DNA from: JAPULR01 sp965238215
GTDB taxonomy: Bacteria > Chloroflexota > Dehalococcoidia > Lucifugimonadales > GCA-2712585
Assembly (NCBI GenBank): GCA_965238215.1
Contig: OZ250180.1
Coordinates: 2,914,001-2,978,000 of the forward strand
DNA length: 64,000 nucleotides
Direction of reading: 5' to 3'
The position numbers were made by a program, and so were the translations under genes. This document shows, piece by piece, positions 18,816 through 28,000 of the stretch (positions are counted from its first letter, which is position 1; every line of letters begins with the position of its first letter). The notes under the pieces are model-generated. The model saw nothing but the letters and a program-made list of their open reading frames with translations. It searched no databases and was not told the origin of the DNA.

Positions 18816-19703
18816 ATGGGTTTCGTTAGAGACCTGGGCGCAGCCATAACCTTCGGCCTGTCGGTAACTACTAAACACAAGGATGCAGAGACCAAGTACG
18901 GAAACCGCCGGACACAACACGAGCGGCACTTGAATTCCTACAACGAGGTCCAAGCACAGGTCCAGTCTAGCCTAGCGGCTATGGACGCCTATTTCGCCGC
19001 GGCTCAAGAAGTCCTGCTGTCCATCGGCGCACTGACTTCCGACATCGACAACAACGTAATTTACGGATGGTACAGACCTCAGGAAGAAGTTGAAAACGTA
19101 GAGAACAACCCCGATTACGCCCATAGTTTCATCGGAGCCATCCCGGCCTTCGGCCTGGGCATAGGCACTCCCGCCGCCATTTGGACTCTGGCGGGTATCT
19201 ACGGTACCGCCGCTACCGGGACCGCCATCGGAGTCCTATCCGGAGCGGCCGCCAGCGCAGCCACCGCTGCATGGATCGGTCGCACTGCCACTCTAGGTCT
19301 AGGCGGTATGACCGCTGGTCGCATCGCCCTAGGGCCTATCGGTATCGCCGCGTCCCTAGTGACCTTGCCCCTAGGATTGGCTGTCTCCCGCAACAGAGAG
19401 AGGAACTACATCCAGCAAACAGACAAAGCGGCCCGCCAAATGGCTTGCCTTGAAGAGATTATCGAGCGGTCCCGCAGCCGAATGAAGCCCTTGCTGCCTC
19501 GAATGGCCGTGACTACCGCCGATATGCAACGGCATACCAGCCAACTGAAAGCAGCAACACCCAACACGCCGGACGCCCAACGCATTGTTCACAAGCTGGA
19601 CATTGATATGCGGGAGGTGGCTGCCCTCAAAAATGAGTTGGTCGACATAGTCAAAGAACGAGACGACGCGAGGAAGGTTGCTGCCTTCACCAACGAGGAT
19701 TGA
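18816..19703 (+). CDS. Glycine-zipper membrane protein, first gene of an unknown module
   Basis: 295 residues from ATG 18816 with AGGAGG nine bases upstream. Residues 25-60 and the C-terminal third are charged helices (coiled-coil-like, ending NELVDIVKERDDARKVAAF). The middle (about 110-200) is a run of small-residue hydrophobic segments (GIGTPAAIWTLAGIYGTAA, AIGVLSGAAASAATAAW, GIAASLVTLPLGLAVS) typical of glycine-zipper membrane insertion domains. Its TGA stop overlaps the ATG of the next gene. No family named. Pore formation is a reasonable inference for such architecture but is not shown. Confidence 0.65.
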   Translation: MGFVRDLGAAITFGLSVTTKHKDAETKYGNRRTQHERHLNSYNEVQAQVQSSLAAMDAYFAAAQEVLLSIGALTSDIDNNVIYGWYRPQEEVENVENNPDYAHSFIGAIPAFGLGIGTPAAIWTLAGIYGTAATGTAIGVLSGAAASAATAAWIGRTATLGLGGMTAGRIALGPIGIAASLVTLPLGLAVSRNRERNYIQQTDKAARQMACLEEIIERSRSRMKPLLPRMAVTTADMQRHTSQLKAATPNTPDAQRIVHKLDIDMREVAALKNELVDIVKERDDARKVAAFTNED

Positions 19704-20122
19704 TGCTGTGCAAACCCGAAATCTGTACCGTCGCGAAGAGCCGGAGACTACTGAATCCGCTGGCGGCGATGGCCAGAGAAGCTGCCACGGGTGCAGCCAT
19801 AGGCGCAGTCATTGGCAAGGTAATCCTGGGCGGAACACTGGCTCGGATCGGCGTAGCCTCTGCTGGCGCAACTATTGGTAATCCCATTCTCGCGCACGTA
19901 GCCCTCGTAGGCGGGGCAGTCTCCACGACAGCTTACGCGGCTTACAGGATAGGTAAGGGCAAGCGTAAGCAAGAAAACGCCGAAGATCTGTTGAGACGGC
20001 TATTGGAACACATGCAGGGATTCGGTCCATCACTCGGATGGCCTACAATCGAAATCTATGTATCCGTGCCTGACGCTGCCCTAGCCGCAACATGGCAGCC
20101 CGGACTCGAAGGTGAGGTATAG
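19703..20122 (+). CDS. Small glycine-zipper protein, second gene of the module
   Basis: 139 residues. The ATG at 19703 shares bases with the preceding TGA, so translation is coupled. AAMAREAATGAAIGAVIGKV and GVASAGATIGNPILAHVALV form a glycine-zipper pair, followed by a basic linker (RIGKGKRKQENAEDLL) and a short soluble tail. It is followed after eight bases by the next gene. Paralogous in style to its neighbours. Function unknown. Confidence 0.6.
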   Translation: MLCKPEICTVAKSRRLLNPLAAMAREAATGAAIGAVIGKVILGGTLARIGVASAGATIGNPILAHVALVGGAVSTTAYAAYRIGKGKRKQENAEDLLRRLLEHMQGFGPSLGWPTIEIYVSVPDAALAATWQPGLEGEV

Positions 20123-20130
20123 GTCCAAGA

Positions 20131-21338
20131 ATGAAAGACGAAAAGACAAACAAGGTCAGAACCGAGGACGCCAGGACAGACTCAGCAACTGATGGGCTGC
20201 CTGCACCTCTTACGGCGCAGACTTTGGAGAAGACCCAAATCTCCAAGTATTACACCAAGGGAGGACATGGCTTTGCCGCAGAGGATGCCAATCATTTTTC
20301 TGACACAGTTCGAGGCAAAAGAACTGAGCTAGTAGGGACCTCGAACGAATTCAACGGGGCTGATCGAATCGTCGATGGAGTACGCGTCCAATCGAAGTAT
20401 TTTCAGACCGCGCCCGATACTGTCGCGGCGGCGTTTGATTCGAGTTCTGGGAACTACCGGTATCCGGGGCAAGTCCTTGAAGTGCCGAAAGACCAGTACG
20501 AGACCTGCGTAGAGTTGATGCGAGATCGAATCGCCAATGGCAAGGTCCTGGATTCAAAAACCCGCAAGATGCCGAGAAGATAGTCCAGCAGGGCACGGTA
20601 ACCTACAAGTAGGCAAGGAATATCGCACGCCAGGGGAACATAGATTCCCTTATGTTCGACACAAAAACGCAAGCGGTGACCTGTACGTATGTGTTCGCGC
20701 TTTCGTTCGCGATCAACTTCGCGCAGGGCCGTTGGAGCGGTCAGAGCACTGAAGACGCTATGAGGGCGGCCTTCGGCTCTGCGTTTGCGACTGGAGGGAC
20801 GACACTAATCATAGGAGTACTGAGCGCACAGTTGCTGCGCACGCGGGCTGCCGCTATAGGAGCCGTAACAGTACGCAATGGCATGAAGGTCGTATCACAC
20901 ACGAACATTGGCCGTCAGGCAATCCATCGAATTGCCGCGGGGTCGCTTGCGAAGCCGGTCTATGGCGCCGCGGCAACCAATCACGTGTCCAAGCTCCTTC
21001 GAAGCAACGCCATTACATCAATGGCTGCAACAGCGATTATAACAGCACCTGATTTCTACAGGGCAGCTTTCGACGGTTCGATTTCATGGCAGCAATTCAC
21101 CAAGAATCTCTCAGTGAACGCCGCTGGAGTTGGGGGTGGTGTTGGGGGATGGATGGCAGGCGCGGCCGTAGGGGGTGCAGCCGGAAGTGCAGTTCCCATT
21201 ATCGGCACGGCTGTGGGTGCAGTGGTCGGTGGGATCGCAGGCGCTTTAGGAGGCGGTGTTGTAGGCTCTAGTGCAGCCAAGGCCGCTGCTGACGGGATAA
21301 TTGACGACGACTCGAAGCGTTTGGTCACAGCTTTGTAA
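20131..21338 (+). pseudogene. Conserved soluble-plus-glycine-zipper protein, broken by a frameshift and a TAG
   Basis: The N-terminal domain (about 140 residues: GGHGFAAEDANHFSDTVRGK, EFNGADRIVDGVRVQSKYFQ, YPGQVLEVPKDQYETCVELM) belongs to a family I have met as conserved hypothetical proteins with a C-terminal membrane region. One base is missing near 20547 (expected GKVPGFKNPQDAEKIVQ). In the restored frame a TAG at 20610-20612 sits where Gln is expected (TYKQARNIA). Thereafter the frame is open: NIDSLMFDTKTQAVTCTYVF, many hydrophobic helices, and a strong glycine zipper (GVGGGVGGWMAGAAVGGAA). An effector or toxin role is plausible from architecture. Disruption suggests the module is inactive. 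Confidence 0.65.
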
Positions 21339-21368
21339 GACGAGCTTCAAGAACTTGTATTAGAGTAC

Positions 21369-21644
21369 ATGCTTACGGAAGATGAGGTTGAACACATCGT
21401 ATCAATGGTGAGAAGAACAGTAAATCAGAAGTGGCTGCGGAGGATGTTCAAGGAGACGGGGAGTGCGTCCGATGAGATTCTTCGCAAGTTCGTCCGACTG
21501 GAGTTCAAGTTGAAATTAGAGACACTGATTCAGCAGCGACCGAAGATCACACTTCCCACAGTTGAGCAACTTGAGGAGGAAACGCTGAGGCTCGTCGAGA
21601 CAGTGACCGTCGACATTGACCAGGACGATGCTGACCGGATGTAG
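21369..21644 (+). CDS. Small acidic protein after the glycine-zipper module
   Basis: 91 residues, helical and acidic at the C-terminus (EEETLRLVETVTVDIDQDDA), with a basic middle (RRTVNQKWLRRMFKE). It starts 31 bases after the broken glycine-zipper gene on the same strand, so it may be its immunity or partner protein; this rests on position alone. The ribosome site is weak. Confidence 0.4.
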   Translation: MLTEDEVEHIVSMVRRTVNQKWLRRMFKETGSASDEILRKFVRLEFKLKLETLIQQRPKITLPTVEQLEEETLRLVETVTVDIDQDDADRM

Positions 21645-22137
21645 CTTCGCCGGGGCATGACCGTGGAAGGAATCCCGGAACCAGATTGTTTGCTCTGATG
21701 TAGCAGGTTGCCCGATTCCTTCGGCTTCAGCTACGGACTCAGTTAGGCTGAAACTTGCCGCCCCGCGAGTTTGTCTGTACACGGGTTGCACACCTCGAAC
21801 GACCTGCCGCATGGCTGACCTTGTGAGGAGGGCCTCTGCACGGGACCGGGCTCGTCCCCTGCTTTCTTTCACGCAACATCCCTGAGCCGAGCGGAGCTCC
21901 ACACGGTCCCATGCAACTGTACGACCCTAGCCCTGCCAAACAGATAATCATCTTGGTCAGTCTGGCGTGTGGCACGCCTTTGCTCCGCGATGCTCTCCCA
22001 ATGCCAGCACTCCGGCCATGGTCATCCCTACACTCCACCCTTGGTGTGCAAAATGAGTGTCGGCTATGCGTTCCAATTCTGGTAGTCTCAACATATGCCC
22101 TTCTCCGATCAATATCTGCTCGATTCCCTCAAGCCGG
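21645..22137. other. Gene-free stretch
   Basis: No convincing coding sequence, RNA or repeat seen on either strand. Short open frames here have no ribosome sites and no family resemblance. Confidence 0.5.
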
Positions 22138-22420
22138 ATGCCCTTTGTCGATTCAGCAGTGCTGGCAGGCATCCTGGGGGAGCCTCACGCGACCGTCTAC
22201 CGCGCCCTGACTGGCCTGCTGGCTGACGGCATCGCCGGGAGGGGCAGTCACGGCACCGCCGAACTGCCTTCGAGCCAGATATACTACTTGACCGCCAATG
22301 GCATCAGCGAGGCTGCCGGGTTGCTCGGCTTCGAGACACCTCGTGCTTCGTGCGAGCCTACCCTGTGTCCAGAGAGTGGCTGGTGCTGCTCATCCGTCTA
22401 ACGACGCCCTGGGGGGGCCT
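22138..22420 (+). pseudogene. Remnant of a replication-relaxation-like winged-helix protein
   Basis: MPFVDSAVLAGILGEPHATV, then YRALTGLLADGIAGR and SSQIYYLTANGISEAAGLLG form the winged-helix domain of replication-relaxation family proteins found on Chloroflexota mobile elements. One base is lost near 22342, and the next frame gives FVRAYPVSREWLVLLIR before homology ends. Both ends are truncated. It shows that another element once occupied this island. Confidence 0.65.
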
Positions 22421-22490
22421 CGACCCTCTCCGGTTGAGTGCGTGGCCGAGGATGCCGAAGGCCCGACCGATTCCCAGGCGCTCCACACTT

Positions 22491-22543
22491 TCACGCCTAG
22501 AGCCATGCAGAACTCGAACTCGGTTATTCGTACAACAATGGCG
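22491..22543. repeat. Second copy of the 9.6-kb repeat flank
   Basis: CACGCCT ... CCAT ... ACTCGAACTCG ... ATTCGTACAA aligns with 9614-9667 (26 of the last 32 positions). The GGCCCACCA core itself is not present here. The rest of 22544-23079 holds nothing recognisable. Confidence 0.5.
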
Positions 22544-23079
22544 GTGTTGAGTCCCCTTCATTTCACGTTCGTTCCCAGGATTTCGTTATCGCATGACTAT
22601 CTCGTATTGGGCTACGTATATTGCAACTTTTCTTAACTTAGTCGAATTCCTGACCTACCGCTTGGGTCCACGTAAAAAGACCCCCGGTACTGAAACATCC
22701 ATAGATGCGTGGTTGCGAAGTCTGCACCATGGTATATCTGATACGACGGCCGCATACCAGAATCCACCTGGCGACAGTTGAGACACTCTATGCCTGCTTT
22801 CCATCCCTGTGACGATCAAATCCCAATAGTCCCACTCTGGCAACCGAAGTAGTTTTCGTAACACACGCCCCAGATGAGCTAAAATCTACGGCGCTGGGCA
22901 ATCTAATGACCCAGGCAACCGCTACGAGGTTGCTTTTCGAAAGCTGACTCATAGCACATGCATTGAATTTCGGACAGAATCAAGACCGGTATGCCACACT
23001 ATTTGATTTCAAGAAAGCGAATACCTGCCGGAGAAATGCCGGTTCAGTGCCAATTCGATTGGATGGACGGCTGTAACAG

Positions 23080-23445
23080 ACTTGCCACATGGCGAATAGC
23101 CTGTGGTCCATACACGCCCCATCTAGCGATACTGGCTCGACCAAAGTTGTGAATTCACTAAAGATGTTCATCACCTTACGGGACACATCTCTGTAGCAGG
23201 AGAAGTTCCCTGGCCGCCTGATAGTCTCCGGGCAGAGACTGAGAGCCGTGGCCATAGACATGGCCGAGCCGACTCCAAATCGGCACGCTTCATAAGAGGC
23301 CGTTACCTCCACTCTCCGGCTTTCGGGATTTCCTCACACGACTACGGGCTTGCCCTACAACGGAGGGTAGTCCAGGTGCTCCACAGAAGTGTAGAAGGCG
23401 TCCAGATCGGCGTGGATGATGTGCCTAATCGGTGATGCTCGTGGG
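23080..23445 (-). pseudogene. dinB: DinB (DNA polymerase IV) N-terminal remnant
   Basis: Minus-strand translation gives RHIIHADLDAFYTSVEHLDY (metal-binding Asp of Y-family polymerases), a TAG, GKPVVV, a TGA, then GNPESRRVEVTASYEACRFG and VGSAMSMATALSLCPE. The end VEPVSLDGACMDHRLFAMW matches the SLDEAxxD block with the catalytic Glu changed to Gly. Homology ends near 23080. With two stops, a lost catalytic residue and no C-terminus, this is a clear relic. Confidence 0.8.
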
Positions 23446-23580
23446 TAAAATTATCCCACATCAAATTCTTTTTGCGTCCTGAGTTGTTGGGATCTTGTTG
23501 ATAAGAGCAGAGACACGGACCGATTCACCAAACTACAAACATGGCATGAAAGCAATTGGAACTGATATTATATCAAGGTC

Positions 23581-24792
23581 GTGAAAGTCCTCCTCTTGCG
23601 CATCTTCCTGGTAATACTTGCCTCCCTATGCGTGGCCACATGCGCTACTCCAAATTCTTCTCCGTCTTCGCCCAACGGTGGAGTGGAGCCTGCATCTCCC
23701 ACAAGGGCTGCTCTACCAACAACTGGCCTTCCTGAGATTCCTGAGCCCACATCTACGCCCTCCGCAAATCAGATTCTAGAGGCTACGACCACACCAATTC
23801 CAAAGGTGCCGCCAACCCCGGAAGCCACTCACCGGTCCGCCATCACACCTTCAATCGCTTCCACACCCACTCCCACAAAAGCGCTCACGACCCCTTAGGC
23901 TACACCCACAGCGCCGCTGGGTGTTACGTCAACTTCAGAGGTCACTCCACAGCCCACTAATACGCCCACGGCCACTACCACTTCGACACCAACAGCAGAC
24001 CCTACGCCTCCAGCTACAACAGCCACGGCAGCTCCAACAGTTGGAGAACTCGCCATTGTCCTCGCGTCCATCCCTGCTGATATGCCGGAATATGATAGAG
24101 GTGATTGGCGCCACTGGATCGACGAAGACGGTGATTGTCAGGATGCCAGACAGGAAGTGTTGATTGAGGAATCGCAAGCCACAGTCACTTACGAAGATTC
24201 GAGACAGCGCCGCGTCGAAATGGGCCTATGGTCAGGCCTCTACACAGGCGAGGAGTTCACAGACCCTAAGGATCTGGACGTCGACCACATGGTGCCACTG
24301 GCCAATGCCCATAGGTCGGGAGGATGGGCTTGGGACAGCGACAGGAAAAGTCTATATGCCAACGACCTGACCTACGAGGGTCATCTGATAGCGGTGAAGG
24401 CTTACGCCAATAGGTCCAAGGGAAGCAAGGGCTCGGAGGAGTGGAAGCCGCCGGAACGAGATTACTGGTGCCAGTATGCCATTGACTGGGTAACTATCAA
24501 GAACACGTGGGAACTGACAGCTAACGATGCGGAGGCAGCCTCTTTAGCGGAAATGCTGCAGACCTGTGAACCTGCAATCTCCCTAAATGTTGTGACGTCC
24601 TCTGGACAAATGCCGGAAGGAACACCACCCGCCACAGAGGCGGTGGGAGAAAGCTACGAATCATGCGAGGCGGCCGAGGCGGCAGGTGAACCCCGGGTGT
24701 CGGGAAGCAATGGCCAAGGAAGAGGGTTCCCACAGGAGAAGGTGCCAAGTGCTCGTGATGGCGACGGAGATGGGGTTGTGTGCGAAAGGTAG
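23581..24792 (+). pseudogene. Secreted lipoprotein HNH nuclease with Excalibur domain, in-frame TAG
   Basis: GTG 23581 starts a lipoprotein signal (LLLRIFLVILASLCVATCAT). A Pro/Thr-rich linker of about 130 residues follows and contains a TAG at 23896-23898; the same frame continues on both sides. The nuclease part reads RGDWRHWIDEDGDCQDARQE, LDVDHMVPLANAHRSGGWAW and YWCQYAIDWVTIKNTW, the layout of extracellular HNH proteins (DHxVPLxxAxxSG). The C-terminus YESCEAAEAAG to ARDGDGDGVVCE is a calcium-binding Excalibur motif. Expected role: degrading extracellular DNA or acting as an envelope nuclease. The stop lies in the linker, and a new start downstream could still make the nuclease, but without a signal. 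Confidence 0.8.
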
Positions 24793-24860
24793 ATCATCTA
24801 CCAAGATGGCATACGCGTTAGATTTAGTTCGAGATCCTTTTCCTCCACCACGACTTACAT

Positions 24861-25070
24861 TCAACGTCGTTGTTTAAGGTCACATTCCTCCCGCAACTCC
24901 GCCACAGTCCCATCGAAGACGGGAATTACTTTCGCTAACCTAACTCCGAAATACTCTCTTTCGACCAACCGAGCCCTCCAAAAAAACCTGGGAAGCGTTT
25001 GTCCAACGGTTGGCTCTTTGAATGCCTTCTCAGATTTTCGACTTGGAGCCCGGCAGTTTGCCGTTGTCAT
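24861..25070 (-). CDS. Possible short gene overlapping the helicase stop
   Basis: 69 codons. The ATG overlaps the TGA of the RecQ-UvrD gene (ATGA arrangement). RARLVEREYFGVRLAKVIPV looks protein-like, but there is no family match and the rest is low-complexity. Could be chance. Confidence 0.25.
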   Translation of the reverse strand: MTTANCRAPSRKSEKAFKEPTVGQTLPRFFWRARLVEREYFGVRLAKVIPVFDGTVAELREECDLKQRR

Positions 25071-28000
25071 GTATCCGGTTGAAATACTAATTCAGGCACA
25101 ACCACCTCCCACTCGTCAGAGCGAAGGCTTGCTTGGTACTGTGGGTCAGAACTTTGGCGATCCCAAGTGGCGATGGCCATCACGGTACCATGGATGCAGC
25201 GCATGCCGTCCGGGAATTTGACGTTACTGGCAAGCTGTCCCACTACAGTGCCATTCTCATCCAGCAGCTGCCAACGGTTTGAATTTTCTCGCACCTGTAG
25301 CAGATCACCATACATGAGGTTTGCAATGGCGCGATGCACCCGACTTCCCGGGGGCCTGTACCCCGCATAGCTGAGAACCACGTCTCGTAGGCTCAGTCGT
25401 TTGTGGCGGAGGTGAAGTTCCGGCGCCGGAGAAGGAAGTTTGACAGTTGCTTCACGGTGGACCACCGCGGCAGAATTAATTACTGCATTCTGCAGCCGGT
25501 TCGAACGTGGAAAGCGGGCAAGGGTCAGGGTCTGCCGAGCTCTGGTCATCGATACGTAGTACAGCCGGCGTGGAGCGTCCCGATCCTCTGCGTGCCCAAT
25601 CCTATCCCAGCTTCCGTCCAATACCACAACATGGTCGAACTCCAGTCCCTTGGCACGGTGGGCGGTCAGTAGTAGAAGACCTTGTTGCCGGCGGCGGACG
25701 TCTCGTCCCCACTCGGCCAGCCATTCGATGAAGTGGTTCACCGGCGTCTCCGTGCTTCCAGTCTCCAGTTCGTACTCTTCTACCGCCTGGGCAAGCAACC
25801 TTGTCCACGGCCCCGAGGGCTGATTGCCCACCCAATCGGTTAGGTCACCAATTTGCACAAGAGGTAAACCTATACCCCGCAGCCACCTCAAAAGGGCCTG
25901 GGTTTCTCTCAAACGCCAAATACCAGTGAACTCTTCATTGGCCATCTGTACCGGAATACCTTCCAGTCGGCACAGACTGCGAACTGGGTCCAAGTACCTC
26001 CATTGGCGAGCCACAACTGCACAGGTAGACCAATCCCAGGCAGGTGAGAGTTCCGACATTCGCTTCAACTCAGCAACGACCACCTGGGCTTGGGAAACGG
26101 AATTGTCTCCAACGGCCAGAATCTGTACTTGGCCACGGGCTACCGGATCAATCTTGGCCCACGGCCCTCCAGGCGCTTCCTTCGCACGTCTTCTATCAAT
26201 GTGAATGGGGTGGCCAACTTTCATACGGTACCTGGAACCTTCTATCAAGTTGTTGGCAGCGTCTATGATGTGACCGGCGGATCGATAGTTATCGGTCAGA
26301 AAGGCAGGCTTGGCTCCGTAGTCTCTTTCGAATCGCCGGATGTATTCTACCGATGACCCTTTGAATTCGTAGATATTCTGATCGTCATCTCCTACTGCAA
26401 ACAGGGTTAGCTTGTCGTCTTCGTCAGGGAGAGTCCGACCTGCCAGGGCGGATATCAGCGCGTATTCGTCGGGGCCAACATCCTGGTACTCGTCTACCAG
26501 TATCCAGCGGAAGCCCGCCAGCAATCGCGTCCGATGTTCGTCCGCTTCGTCTTGAGGCAATCCTTTACCGCGAAGTTGGTTGACGGCCTGGCGTAGGACT
26601 TCCCGGAAGTCTGAATTGTCCAGACGATTAGCCCGCCCGGCGAAACTGGCTCCGACCAGTCGCATGGCAAGAGCATGACAGGTCAGCACGATTACTCCAC
26701 GGGCGTCGTTACCGATGAGGTCCTCAAGGCGGCGTCGAATCTCCACTGCGGCATGGCGGTTGTACGCAAGAGCCAGTATGCCACGAGGGTTCTCCCGTCT
26801 TACGCGAATCAGATAGGCGATTCGATGCACCAGCACCTTCGTCTTGCCGGAGCCTGGACCTGCTAAAACCAAGACATTGGTCTGCTCTCGGTCATCCGCC
26901 ACTATCCGGCGCTGAACGGGATTACCTAGGCTCTCCACTATGGTTCGCCACGATTCCGGGGTGGTCTGCCGTGACAACTCCCTATCCTTGTCCGGCAGCC
27001 ATCGGTGCAGAAACTCTTCACGTCCAAGACTAAAGTAATCCATGGCCAAACGCACGGCGTTGGCCATTGCGCTAAGGCCTTGCTTTACATACTCTGCCAT
27101 CACGTGAATCTGCAGTACCTGCTCGGCATAGTGGAGTTTGAGCGATGCGAAGTCGGCATTCGAGAAACCCCGTCTCTCAGTCTTCAACCGGATGGTCATG
27201 GCCGGACGAAAGACCGTGAGTCCTCTGTTCAGCTGAATCACTTCTTGCTCGTGAAGCCACATTAAGGCTCGGTCAGTAAGCCTGCTGGGATCCCTGACAG
27301 AGTTGGACAAGATCATGTCGGACGTTACTGACGATTGCAGTTTGCCAAGGGTGGTGTCTACCAATAGGTCCGTTCCGCGAATTCCAGGCGGTAGCTGGTC
27401 CAAGAGATGATCCAGTAGCCGACCCGCAGCCGCACGCCGAAGTTCCGCTGTCTTTTCCAATCCCTTCCAGCTGCGCTGCAACGTTACCTGTATGGTCTCT
27501 CTATCCCGTCCTCTCAATCCAAGGCTTCCGACGCCACCACCTTCTCCCCGCCCGTCATTGGCGATGCTGCGGACAATTCTCCGTAGGTATTCCGGCAGGG
27601 CATGATTATGGCCCTCGTCTTGGAGGCGCTGGCTGGCGATACGAAGATGAAGCGGGTAAGTTTCCCCCTTTTGCATATCGGGAGCCAACTCTTCCATGAA
27701 ATGAATGAGAGCTTTCTCGGTCTCAACAGCTTCCTTGAAGCGTTGCCGGGAGGGGCGTCGTACTCCAGCATGCACGAAGGCAGTGAGGACAGTATCGTTG
27801 CTGGCTATTCCCAATCGCTCCAGATCATAGAGGGCGGATCGGATTCCCTCCGCGGTCAGGCCCGAACTGGCCATTAACTCGTCGGTTGAAATGCCCTCAT
27901 CCGCATCAGCCTCAATTAGAGCCTCACATATGGAGAGCAGTTGTCGGCAATAGGTTTTTGTAATGCGTGCCTTCAGAATCCTAGACCTTGCCTCAGCCGT

